Source: an uncultured Porphyromonas sp. (GTDB taxonomy: Bacteria > Bacteroidota > Bacteroidia > Bacteroidales > Porphyromonadaceae). Taken from it: 16,966 bases of DNA. The stretch lies in assembly GCF_947254915.1 (NCBI RefSeq), contig NZ_CAMYEZ010000032.1, forward strand, positions 1-16,966. The letters are read 5' to 3'. Below are positions 1 to 7,852 of the stretch, one piece after another; positions within the stretch are counted from its first letter, which is position 1; each line of letters starts with the position of its first letter. A model generated the notes under the pieces. That model was given only the letters and a program-made list of their open reading frames with translations. It had not been told where the DNA came from and did not search any database. The translations under genes were made by a program, and so were the position numbers.

Positions 1-1
1 C

Positions 2-340
2 ACCTGCCCCGACCTAGATCGAGCGCTGGACGAGAACAAAGGTACGAGCGTCGTGCTGATCCACAGCGCACAGGGGCAACGCCTCTGGTCCGAGCTCACT
101 TGTCGCTCTCAGGAGACGAACTACGCGAGTTCTTTGGCGGGTAATCCCGCTATCGAGCACACGGCGGCAGAGCCTCCGAAGCGGCAGCTCTTCTTCGAGC
201 AAATCAATGCAGAGCCATTAGACTCGTTGATCGCTCGTCTCACGGCCACGCCCCTCCACAAACGCCTCTGGCGCCATCTGCACCACCAAGCACACCGCGT
301 CAAGCTACGCCTCCGCCACCTCGCCCAGCGATCTCACTAG
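2..340 (+). CDS. Coenzyme F420 hydrogenase/dehydrogenase beta-subunit C-terminal domain protein (partial, 5' end missing)
   Basis: The open frame enters from the left edge and stops at TAG 338-340, giving the last 112 residues of a longer protein. The visible part has the pattern DENKGTSVVLIHSAQGQRLW, then a GNPA segment, then PPKRQLFFEQ. This resembles the C-terminal region of FrhB/FdhB-type iron-sulfur flavoproteins, which commonly show a D-x-KG-S-lvlv-T-x-G core followed by an NPA motif and an R-x-x-F. In Bacteroidota such proteins are often found in polysaccharide gene clusters, where they probably act as reductases and not on F420. The tail is very basic (KLRLRHLAQRSH). The N-terminal ferredoxin part is outside the window, so the exact role cannot be assigned. 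It converges on the TerB-like gene, with only 17 bases between the two stop codons. Confidence 0.65.
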   Translation, partial: TCPDLDRALDENKGTSVVLIHSAQGQRLWSELTCRSQETNYASSLAGNPAIEHTAAEPPKRQLFFEQINAEPLDSLIARLTATPLHKRLWRHLHHQAHRVKLRLRHLAQRSH

Positions 341-356
341 TTGCTTTTAAGGCAAC
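340..356. terminator. Short hairpin between two convergent genes
   Basis: GTTGC at 340-344 pairs with GCAAC at 352-356, and a T-G wobble and a T-A pair can extend the stem inward. It fills the gap between the convergent stops at 340 and 358, where a bidirectional terminator would be expected. There is no T-run on either side, so it would be a weak intrinsic terminator at best. Confidence 0.3.
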
Positions 357-357
357 A

Positions 358-837
358 TTAACGAGAACTCAGTTGCTCAATATTTATGAGGTCAAAGTGC
401 GTATTGGTATCCCAAGCTAGATCTTCAGGCTCATTGAAGTCTTGTAGTAAAAAGATCTCTTTGTCGGGGTGTGTGGCTAGGATTTGCTCGTCGCTAATAG
501 ATAGATGCTTGCGGATCTTCTTGAAGAACTTGATCTCAGCATACTCAGTGACGTTGTCCGCTTCAATGGCCTTGAAGGCGAGAGTGACCAGTGTCAGCTG
601 CTCGTCATCGCTCATAGCCACGGTGTCAATCTCTTTGAGAAACCTCTGGAGGAAGGCTGCTCCTATCTCATTGATGTCTGCAATCCAGCCGTTTATGACT
701 TCCTCTACCTCTAGATCTTGGAAGAGATCCTCGACCTGCGAGATCTCTCTAACCATTTGAATCTCTTCGGGCGCTATCTCACCATCGCAGGCTATGCAGC
801 TGAAGATGGTCTTTAAGTATAGTTCTGCTAGTGTCAT
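358..837 (-). CDS. TerB-like (tellurite-resistance/DjlA-type) helical protein
   Basis: The predicted product has 159 residues, is acidic and all-helical, and has no signal peptide or membrane segment, so it is probably cytoplasmic. Two related half-motifs are visible: residues 14-25 (C-I-A-C-D-G-E-I-A-P-E-E) and residues 90-105 (A-I-E-A-D-N-V-T-E-Y-A-E-I-K-F-F). This duplicated acidic 'D-G/N-x(4-6)-E' pattern is typical of the TerB fold, which is found in tellurite/stress (Ter) systems and at the end of DjlA-type J-proteins. It is the last gene of the six-gene operon, 16 bases after the kinase-AAA+ gene. Its ATG (835-837) is the only plausible start. A role as adaptor or metal-responsive partner of the chaperone/AAA+ proteins is inferred from context only. 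The last 20 residues extend past the recognisable domain. Confidence 0.7.
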   Translation of the reverse strand: MTLAELYLKTIFSCIACDGEIAPEEIQMVREISQVEDLFQDLEVEEVINGWIADINEIGAAFLQRFLKEIDTVAMSDDEQLTLVTLAFKAIEADNVTEYAEIKFFKKIRKHLSISDEQILATHPDKEIFLLQDFNEPEDLAWDTNTHFDLINIEQLSSR

Positions 838-853
838 AGTTATTGTCTATTGC

Positions 854-2632
854 TTAGTCCTTAAATCCTATGCGTGGTCTACTTCGTTGTTGGGGTAGCT
901 CTCGATCCATTTCAGCTCGAGTCTGCTCATACTTTTTCAGCTCTTGTTCGCTGAGAGAGGGCTTGGTATGGGCAATCGTAGACTCTAGTATTTGCATCGT
1001 AATCTTACTCTCTTGGTGTAAGGCTTCTCTTGAGGCGTCATTGACGATCATTTGGATGTCAGCAGAGACGTACCCCTCAGTAAGACTAGCGAGATGCTCG
1101 TAGTCAAGCCCGAAGTCGTAGGGGCGATTCTCTAGATAAAGCTTAAATAGTGCGCTCCTAGCGGCCTGGTCAGGTACTCCTATGTAATACTTCTTGTCTA
1201 GTCGCCCAGCACGCAGTATGGCGGGGTCTATCATGTTGGGATAGTTGGTAGCTCCGATTACAAATACACCCTTCTCTCCCGTCTGATCCATCTGAGCTAA
1301 CATTTCATTTACCGCACTCCGAGACATCTCATGTACGTCTGTATTATCACGATTGGGAACTAATTCATTCATCTCATCAATGAAGATAATCGTGGGGGCT
1401 TGCTCTATGGCTTCTTTGAATAGGTCAGCTATATTCTCCTGTGTCGCATTGACATACTTACTCTTTAGCGTAGCTGGTGTGATAAACTTAAAGTTAAAGC
1501 CGACCTCCTCAGCAAAGTGCTTGGCAAAGAAAGTCTTGCCACAGCCTGGAGGCCCATAGAGGAGCATGCCGTTGGGTATTGTTACGCCATAGCGGTGGTA
1601 CTTCTCAGGATTGTGTAGTGGCTCTATGACCTCTTCTAGCATCTGTCGTTTGAGCTCCTCCATCCCTGCTATCGCTGCAAAGCCTAGTCCCTTAGCTTGC
1701 ATAGGCTTAGTAGATCGTCTTGATGTCTCGTCTGGCTTAGATTGTTGTAGTCGCTGACTAGGAGACTCGACTTTTACCTTACCCTCAATGGCTCTCGCAA
1801 ACTCTTCTGCCGTTTGGAATCGATCCTCAGCGTCATAGCTTAGCGCTTTGGCTATCACGTTGACAAACTGCTCGTCAAGCTCATACTTCTCTATCTTGGG
1901 CAGCTCTAGAGGCTTGTGTCGCTCTTCTAGCAAGCTCTCTACAGCACTGGTGCCACTAAGCCTAGAGACATCAACAAACCATGGGAGCCGTCTATATAAA
2001 AGGTGGTAAGCCATGGCTCCGACAGCGTAGAGGTCTGACTGTACAGAGCAAACTCCTGAAAAACGCTCTGGCGCAAGGTAAAAGAGGTTTTGCCCTTTCA
2101 CTCTGGGCACTCCGAGAGACTGATTGAGGTAGCAGGCTTGACCGAAGTCGATCAACTTTAAGTCCCTTAGATCTCCCAAGAGGTTGAGAAGGACATTTTG
2201 CGTAGTTACTTCATTATGAATGATGGGGATGGGCTGACTATGTAGGTAGGCGAGAGCTGAGAGCACCCCCAAGGCAATGCTCTTGATAGCATATACACTG
2301 AAGTCCTCCTCTCGTATCATCCGATCTGACAAAGTCTCTCCACTCACGAACTCAGTGACAAACCAAACGAACTGTCGCCCACCTATGAGTAGCTCTCCAG
2401 TATCACGACAATTGCAGAGGTTGTGGTGCTGTAAGCCTTTTGAGATCTCTACCTCTACGACATGTCCGTAGTCGTCTATTTGCCTTCTTGTGAGCTTTGA
2501 GCAGTCGATCAGTTTTAGGAAGCCAGTCTTGCCATGCTCGTCTTTGACTCGGTAGGTCTCCGCATAAGCTCCTTGCTTATGTGGAAACAGTACGGTGTAG
2601 TGGGCAATTAGCTCCTTTGCCTTGAAGTGCAT
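854..2632 (-). CDS. Protein kinase-like domain fused to an AAA+ ATPase
   Basis: The 592-residue protein has two halves. Residues ~10-285 form a eukaryotic-type protein kinase fold: Lys40 (FLKLI) fits the beta-3 lysine, D162-F163-G164 is the DFG motif, and L-A-P-E ends at 189, followed by S-D-L-Y-A-V-G (199-205). The glycine loop is poor (KQGAYAETY) and the HRD motif reads H139-N140-E141, with Asn146 kept, so the catalytic Asp position is Glu. After a polar linker (~286-315), residues 316-550 form a classical AAA+ module of the FtsH/Cdc48/proteasomal-ATPase type: Walker A GPPGCGKT (360-367), Walker B IIFIDE (415-420), sensor-1 ATN (461-463) and arginine finger candidates R474/R477 in ILRAGRLDKK. 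No protease domain follows, so it is probably an unfoldase or remodelling ATPase. It starts 38 bases after the Hsp70 stop and is in the same operon. Confidence 0.85.
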   Translation of the reverse strand: MHFKAKELIAHYTVLFPHKQGAYAETYRVKDEHGKTGFLKLIDCSKLTRRQIDDYGHVVEVEISKGLQHHNLCNCRDTGELLIGGRQFVWFVTEFVSGETLSDRMIREEDFSVYAIKSIALGVLSALAYLHSQPIPIIHNEVTTQNVLLNLLGDLRDLKLIDFGQACYLNQSLGVPRVKGQNLFYLAPERFSGVCSVQSDLYAVGAMAYHLLYRRLPWFVDVSRLSGTSAVESLLEERHKPLELPKIEKYELDEQFVNVIAKALSYDAEDRFQTAEEFARAIEGKVKVESPSQRLQQSKPDETSRRSTKPMQAKGLGFAAIAGMEELKRQMLEEVIEPLHNPEKYHRYGVTIPNGMLLYGPPGCGKTFFAKHFAEEVGFNFKFITPATLKSKYVNATQENIADLFKEAIEQAPTIIFIDEMNELVPNRDNTDVHEMSRSAVNEMLAQMDQTGEKGVFVIGATNYPNMIDPAILRAGRLDKKYYIGVPDQAARSALFKLYLENRPYDFGLDYEHLASLTEGYVSADIQMIVNDASREALHQESKITMQILESTIAHTKPSLSEQELKKYEQTRAEMDRELPQQRSRPRIGFKD

Positions 2633-2670
2633 AACAATCTTTTGTCACTAGGGTTAGGCTTCGGGACGCT

Positions 2671-5205
2671 TTACTTGAGCAGTCCTCCAGCATTAGTAGC
2701 CTCTTCGCTAGGCATCAGGTCGATGAGTGCGACGGCGATCGGGTGTAGTCGCTCTGTAGATGGCTGGTCATTCATCTCGCTGAGGCCTTGGTTGATGAGC
2801 TGACGAGCTCGTGATCTATCTCTCCACGCTATCTGATCAAAGCGCGCCTCGCAATCCTTGATAAGATCCATACATTGATAGACCATGGTAAGATGAACAA
2901 AGAGCCGCACGACCTGCTCCAAGACGCTACGTCCAAGGGCTATGTCTTGGGTGCGTATCACATTGTCCACTTGACGGTGTAGCTCTTTGACAACCTCTCC
3001 AGACTTTTCGTTGCCTAGTTCGCTCTGAGCCACTTCTAGGCGCTCAAAATCTGAGCGTAGCTCCTTCTCGATACGATCCCACTCGGAACTGTCCTCTAGG
3101 TTTTCAATCTTGCGAAGTAGCTCTTTCAGATTAGAGAGTGTGCGCATCGGGTCTTGTCCATTGGCGAGTAGCTCTTTTACGGAGCTAAGCTCCTGTTCTA
3201 GCTCATCTACAGAGAGTCCAGAGTCTTTGAGTTCGGAGAGGGCTCGCTCAGCCGTATGTATCTCTTCCTTAACCCACTGGATAGCTTCTGTCGCAGACTC
3301 TCGCTTACCAAGGTTCAGCTCCTTCTTCACCGTAAAGTCTATTGTGGGGAAGTACACCTCCATAGTCATCATCTCTGAGGAATCTACGTGGAGTGTGACC
3401 TCCACACTAGACTGCTCGGGGATAAGTTGCTGTACCTCCTCGCCAGTGACGACTACGTTTGCTATGTGGGAGTTTAGCGCAGCGGTCTTTCCCTCAGCCT
3501 CTAGACCTGAGGCTTGATAGACAGGGATCGACAGGATATCCTCCGCTACACCAGGGCGCAACGCTTGTGTCGTCTTGCGGCCGAGGAGCACCCCTACGGC
3601 AGGGAGTGCCTTGTTCTTTTCCAAGCCTTTGACTTGGGTAAATACTCCTCGCTTCTTAATATCGTTATAGACCGAGATGCCAATATTGTAGGGTAGTGGA
3701 GCTGCTCCGACCTTGACCCCCTGGATGATGGTAAACTCTGCGGGGAAGACTTCCACCTTGTTGCCTTGCTGGTTGAACGCGTTTATGTGGAATGTGTTTG
3801 CTACGCCCCCTAGCAGAAAGGCTTGAAAGATGTTCCCTTTTTCATTGACACTCGTCTTGTCACTACGCCAAGCTCCATCTGCACGCTCTAACTCTATTAG
3901 TAGCTCAGATGGGGCGTTTGCACCACTCTTCTCCCTATCAATAGTGATGGTCACCCACTCAGAGTCTTCAACAGATGTAGACTCATAGCCTACTTCGAGG
4001 AAGGTCACCTCCGCCTTGGCATCTTGTCTAACCTCATCGGCGCTGATGTCCGAGTCTATTGTGGATGCATAGAGCGCAGCTCCTCGTGCTACTGCAGTCA
4101 TCGGGTTGATGCTCGTGTCCACGTGAGGGGTGATCTCCTTCTTGAGCATCTCTCGTATAATCGGAGAGTAGGTAGGCCCTCCGACTAGAATTAACGAGGT
4201 GAGGTCTTCGCCTGTTAAGCCGTTTCTAGCTAGTAGATCTTTGCATATGTCTATGGCCTTCTGATATTGCCCCTCTATGGCGTTGAGTAGCTGATCCTTT
4301 GTCAAGGTTATCTCCAGGTCAATCTCCTCTCCATTGTCATCTACCCCGAGGTTGAGGTTACGGTCATAGGTAGAGTAGTCCGTGCTATCTGCAAAGGACA
4401 ATGCGATACGCATCTCCTCGGCTGGCCCCTTAAGTGCGTCGGCTAGAGCTTTCTTTTTCCAAGGTACACGCTCGTAAGAGTCGAGTGCATACTCTTCTTT
4501 AAGGGCGGGTACTAAGATCTCGTTGACTACAATCTCGTCAAGGTTCTTGCCCCCTAGGTAGTTGTCTCCCTCAGTGTCAAATACGGTGAGAATGCCATCC
4601 TCTACCTTGACAAGAGCTGCATCAAAAGTGCCACCACCGAAATCGAAGACTAGCCACTTACCGTCTTTCTTCTCATTGGAGAGCCCATAAGCCATACAAG
4701 CAGCTATAGGCTCTTGTAGCAATACGCACTTGTCAAAGCCTGCTAGACGAGCCGCTTGCATTGTTGCATCCTTCTGGACAGCGGTAAACATGGCTGGGAC
4801 TGTGATTACGATCGCATTTACTGTCTCGTCTGTGATGAGGCTTTTCAACTCCTTGAGTACCTCGGCCGATAGCTCTTCTGGTGTGTAGAAGGCTTTTGAC
4901 ATGTTCTCGTTGGAGTACTGCCTGTCTGACCCCATCTCACGTTTGAACTCTAGGTAGCCAAACTCCTTGGGAGGCTCATTTTTACTGAGCGCCATGATAG
5001 CGTCAGAGTAGACCGCATCTTTTGCCTTTAGTCCGATGCGTAGAGCACACTCTCCGCGCTTGTTTTTGGAGAAGTAGACACATGATGGCAGGGTGTCCAT
5101 CAAGGTTTTAGTCTGCTTGATGACGGACTCTCCGCCCTCCATACGAGCGATGGCGGAGTTTGTCGTTCCTAAGTCTATACCGTAGTCAATCTTAATTCTG
5201 GCCAT
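2671..5205 (-). CDS. Divergent Hsp70 (DnaK-like) with an inserted beta-rich domain
   Basis: At 844 residues it is about 200 longer than a standard DnaK (~610-640). The ATPase domain is well kept: phosphate-1 GIDLGTTNS (9-17), Lys88 in FKREMG at the place of the catalytic Lys70 of DnaK, QEPIAA (164-169), phosphate-2 FDFGGGTFDAA (187-197), YLGGKNLDE (216-224) and adenosine motif VGGPTYSPII (341-350). After residue ~385 the usual hydrophobic linker (DLLLLD-like) is not found. Instead ~110 residues (~395-505) look like a beta-sandwich (TITIDRE, ELLIELERADGAW, FTIIQG). Only then comes a substrate-binding-domain-like stretch (LPYNIGISVYN at ~504-514, with a VFTQVKGLEKNKALP loop). Residues ~640-800 are helical, longer than the DnaK lid, and there is no EEVD-like tail. 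It has no signal peptide, so it is cytoplasmic. It lies 12 bases after the GrpE-like gene, which strongly suggests shared function. Confidence 0.9.
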   Translation of the reverse strand: MARIKIDYGIDLGTTNSAIARMEGGESVIKQTKTLMDTLPSCVYFSKNKRGECALRIGLKAKDAVYSDAIMALSKNEPPKEFGYLEFKREMGSDRQYSNENMSKAFYTPEELSAEVLKELKSLITDETVNAIVITVPAMFTAVQKDATMQAARLAGFDKCVLLQEPIAACMAYGLSNEKKDGKWLVFDFGGGTFDAALVKVEDGILTVFDTEGDNYLGGKNLDEIVVNEILVPALKEEYALDSYERVPWKKKALADALKGPAEEMRIALSFADSTDYSTYDRNLNLGVDDNGEEIDLEITLTKDQLLNAIEGQYQKAIDICKDLLARNGLTGEDLTSLILVGGPTYSPIIREMLKKEITPHVDTSINPMTAVARGAALYASTIDSDISADEVRQDAKAEVTFLEVGYESTSVEDSEWVTITIDREKSGANAPSELLIELERADGAWRSDKTSVNEKGNIFQAFLLGGVANTFHINAFNQQGNKVEVFPAEFTIIQGVKVGAAPLPYNIGISVYNDIKKRGVFTQVKGLEKNKALPAVGVLLGRKTTQALRPGVAEDILSIPVYQASGLEAEGKTAALNSHIANVVVTGEEVQQLIPEQSSVEVTLHVDSSEMMTMEVYFPTIDFTVKKELNLGKRESATEAIQWVKEEIHTAERALSELKDSGLSVDELEQELSSVKELLANGQDPMRTLSNLKELLRKIENLEDSSEWDRIEKELRSDFERLEVAQSELGNEKSGEVVKELHRQVDNVIRTQDIALGRSVLEQVVRLFVHLTMVYQCMDLIKDCEARFDQIAWRDRSRARQLINQGLSEMNDQPSTERLHPIAVALIDLMPSEEATNAGGLLK

Positions 5206-5217
5206 AGCTATATCGTG

Positions 5218-6207
5218 TTATATGTTTTGACTTACCACTATCTCGGCAGGCTGTATCATCTTGCCGTTGTAGTTGACGAGCATCTTGATCATACCCGTTA
5301 TGATGCGCTTACCCTCGGGTAGCGTGTCGTCTGGCACCATGCGCGCCTTAAACTGCATACCGTCGTTGTACTCTTGTCCTATCAAGCTAATGATCTCGTA
5401 GCCATTAGCACGTACATTGTTTATCATTCGATCCTTAGCCTGTACGAGTTGCTTGTAACCCCTGACAGACTTGTCCATCTTAGAGAGATTTGTCTCTATA
5501 CGAGCTATCTCATCTGCTAGTTTGACGACTAGCGAGTGGTCAGGCTCTCCAGAACCTGTTGCTCCTGAGGCAGTCATCTCTAGTTGCTTCTCGACCAACT
5601 GGAGTAACTGATTGTCTAGCTTGACAGATTCCTCTGCCATTCGCTGCTGTGCAGCCTCCACGGCGTGCTGCGCCTTACGAATCTCTTCGATAGAGGAGCT
5701 ACTACGCTTCACCCTTCTCGCTAGCCAGTAGGCGATCCCCACGACAGCAACTATTAGCGCCATGGCAATTACAATGCCCCACAGAGAGCGTTGATGTAGG
5801 AGAGCCTTGTTGCTGTCCAAGTTACGGTCTACCTCTTCCATTTTCTGTGTCACCTGCTCTCCGTCTTGCTGGAGCTGCGCTCCTAGACTACTGCAGGTAG
5901 CACTCAAGCTGTCTATGGTAGCCCGCTGTGCGACTGTGGTGTTAAGGAGGAGTTGAGCCTGTCCTACAAGGTCTGTGACTTGTTTTTCTGTTGCCGAGAG
6001 CTGCTTTTGTAGCTTGTTATGTTGCACTTCAAGCGCTTTGTATCGGTGCGCCAGATCTGCCGTGACAGATAGAGAGTCGCTAGTTAGCTCATTACGCTGA
6101 GCCTCTATGGAACTCTCGCTGTTGTAGTTCTCTGCGATTGGTGCAAAGCTCATCAATAGAAAGCTTCCCATCGCAATGCTTAGATAATATAGTATACGTC
6201 GCTGCAT
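5218..6207 (-). CDS. Membrane-spanning coiled-coil protein with a GrpE-like C-terminal domain
   Basis: I chose the ATG at 6205-6207 (329 aa) over the GTG at 6241-6243. The ATG gives a clean basic-hydrophobic N-terminus (MQRRILYYLSIAMGSFLLMS) and avoids overlap with the upstream stop at 6227. Layout: signal or anchor helix (5-24); a polar, heptad-rich segment (~30-138) expected in the periplasm; a second membrane helix (142-162) followed by RRVKR (164-168), which places the rest in the cytoplasm; a cytoplasmic helix (170-212, 225-262); then a compact domain (~265-327). That last part resembles the beta-wing of GrpE: a long helix leading into G-Y-E-I-I (269-273), V-P-D-D-x-L-x-x-G (291-299), and N-G-K-M-I-Q-P-A-E-I-V-V (314-325). 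With an Hsp70 gene next in line, I infer a membrane-tethered nucleotide exchange factor. The GrpE resemblance was judged by eye from memory. Confidence 0.65.
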   Translation of the reverse strand: MQRRILYYLSIAMGSFLLMSFAPIAENYNSESSIEAQRNELTSDSLSVTADLAHRYKALEVQHNKLQKQLSATEKQVTDLVGQAQLLLNTTVAQRATIDSLSATCSSLGAQLQQDGEQVTQKMEEVDRNLDSNKALLHQRSLWGIVIAMALIVAVVGIAYWLARRVKRSSSSIEEIRKAQHAVEAAQQRMAEESVKLDNQLLQLVEKQLEMTASGATGSGEPDHSLVVKLADEIARIETNLSKMDKSVRGYKQLVQAKDRMINNVRANGYEIISLIGQEYNDGMQFKARMVPDDTLPEGKRIITGMIKMLVNYNGKMIQPAEIVVSQNI

Positions 6208-6226
6208 AGTTCTATTGATTTCGGAT

Positions 6227-7720
6227 TCAATCACTGAAAACACTACCTAGGATGCTAAGAATCAAGGGAATGACTATAAGAAGAAGAAAATACACCCAGC
6301 AGGATATGGATGCCCCTTCTACACCATGTTTCTGGCATAGACTCTTTAGGGTTCTTCTATTTGCAGAGTATCTCTTTTGCCTGAATTTTCTTTCCATATC
6401 AAAGGAATCCATTATGAGTATTGCATTCCAAGCTTCAGACAGTCTTTCTTTAAGTGATGAATCCATAAAGTATAATGTTTGCATACCATTCACCTCCTCA
6501 ATGACATTGTTTAATGCTACGTTGACAACAGCTGTAGATAATTTGAGATAAAACTCATCGGAAGCTCCTAACTTCTGACGCATCGCCTGAAGATAGGGGC
6601 GAGTATTGTTGAGTAGAACAGTTGCATCTTTAATTTTACTAAAGCCAACAGAGTCAGGAAGAATAAAATCTACAAGCTTATTTGGCACAGTTACTGGAGC
6701 ATTGAATTTCTTCAAGTAACCCATAATAGCCTTAGCCTCCTCGGCAACCTCTTCGGGTGGCAAACTCTCGATATTCTTTTCGATGATTTGGAGGTTCTCC
6801 TGGCATCGATCTTTTGCCAGCTTGCCTACGACGATGCTACTGGCATATCTTGCCAAGCGGGCCGTCTCTCTGGCTGCCTCTATATCATCATCTGCATCGT
6901 TGTAGTAGTCGATGGAACATTGTAGTATCTCTAGCCCTAACTTATCGGCTATCAACTGATACTGTGTGTCGGAAGTGGAGAGGAGCTCCTTAAGCTTAGC
7001 AAGTGGGGATTTGCTCTTTTCGTAGAGCGTGTTGCCTGCGCTAGCTCCACGGCTCTTATTTGCTTTTCGCTCTTTTTGAGCTACGTCTATAGCCTCTTTG
7101 ATTACCTTGATGAGAGGACCCACCGAGAGTCCTTTCAGATGCTCTTGCCAAGCGGGGCTGGAGACCAAAGGCAATAACCGACTTCCTCCTAGTTCCTCGC
7201 ACATAGCATCTAGGAAGTCAAGCCCGATGTTATCTGTATCAATCCCAGCGTCGTCCCCTGCGATCAGAGTTACAAAGTGACTCACCGCTTTGCTATCTCC
7301 ATAGAATCTCTCCGCATAGGAGAGAGCCTTGGGATACTCCTCTCTAATGAGGCTACAGATGATGAGGTTTTGGAGCGATGATGGTGTCTCCCTCTGTTTC
7401 CAGATCTCCTCAGCTTTTGCTAGGTCGCCACTCTCTAGGTGATTGAAGGCGACCGTATCTATAGGGGTGTCTCTAACAAACCAAAACTGAGCGTACCGAA
7501 TCTGATCTTGAGGTAGGGTTAGATTGGCACTAGCCGTAGCGATGATAGCCTCAGAGCGCTCGACCTCTCCTAAGTAGGAGGTTAGGTCAAGTGGGAAGGA
7601 GACAGACTTGCCTACCTTTAGGAAGGCTTGCAGTCGGCTTTGGTTTGCCAAGCGCTCCTTTGTCGTGGCATTGGCATAGATGCCCAGTAGCCGATAAGGG
7701 TTTTGCTTTACTTGTTTCAT
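6227..7720 (-). CDS. Tail-anchored J-like (degenerate J-domain) protein with helical-repeat body
   Basis: The 497-residue protein begins with NPYRLLGIYANATTKERLAN (7-26), which resembles helices I-II of a J-domain (YxxLGv-x-x-x-A-t-x-e-x-I). No HPD tripeptide follows; that place reads AFLKVGKSVSFPLDL (32-46). A conserved-looking LPQDQIRYAQFWF (69-81) comes next, then an all-alpha body with TPR-like helix pairs (~95-150 and beyond). A C-terminal hydrophobic helix (~473-495, WVYFLLLIVIPLILSILGSVF) suggests a tail anchor with the protein in the cytoplasm. Starting at ATG 7718-7720, it lies 132 bases after the lipoprotein stop and 19 bases before the GrpE-like gene. The part encoded by ~6250-6720 is clearly AT-richer than the rest. 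A role as recruiting partner of the adjacent Hsp70 is inferred. Confidence 0.65.
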   Translation of the reverse strand: MKQVKQNPYRLLGIYANATTKERLANQSRLQAFLKVGKSVSFPLDLTSYLGEVERSEAIIATASANLTLPQDQIRYAQFWFVRDTPIDTVAFNHLESGDLAKAEEIWKQRETPSSLQNLIICSLIREEYPKALSYAERFYGDSKAVSHFVTLIAGDDAGIDTDNIGLDFLDAMCEELGGSRLLPLVSSPAWQEHLKGLSVGPLIKVIKEAIDVAQKERKANKSRGASAGNTLYEKSKSPLAKLKELLSTSDTQYQLIADKLGLEILQCSIDYYNDADDDIEAARETARLARYASSIVVGKLAKDRCQENLQIIEKNIESLPPEEVAEEAKAIMGYLKKFNAPVTVPNKLVDFILPDSVGFSKIKDATVLLNNTRPYLQAMRQKLGASDEFYLKLSTAVVNVALNNVIEEVNGMQTLYFMDSSLKERLSEAWNAILIMDSFDMERKFRQKRYSANRRTLKSLCQKHGVEGASISCWVYFLLLIVIPLILSILGSVFSD

Positions 7721-7852
7721 CCTAGGAATATAGAATAACTCTTGCCAACCTTAGCTTCAGAGCCAGAGATGTGATAAGGCTGAGAGGAGTAGGTGACGAA
7801 GAGTCTTTTTCATTGTGAAGATGTTTGGAGGGTTGCTACCGATGCCGTATGG

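Noticed and set aside
6208..6243. GTG start at 6243 for the GrpE-like protein
   Set aside because: It would overlap the upstream gene and place 12 polar residues before a clean signal sequence; the ATG at 6207 fits better.
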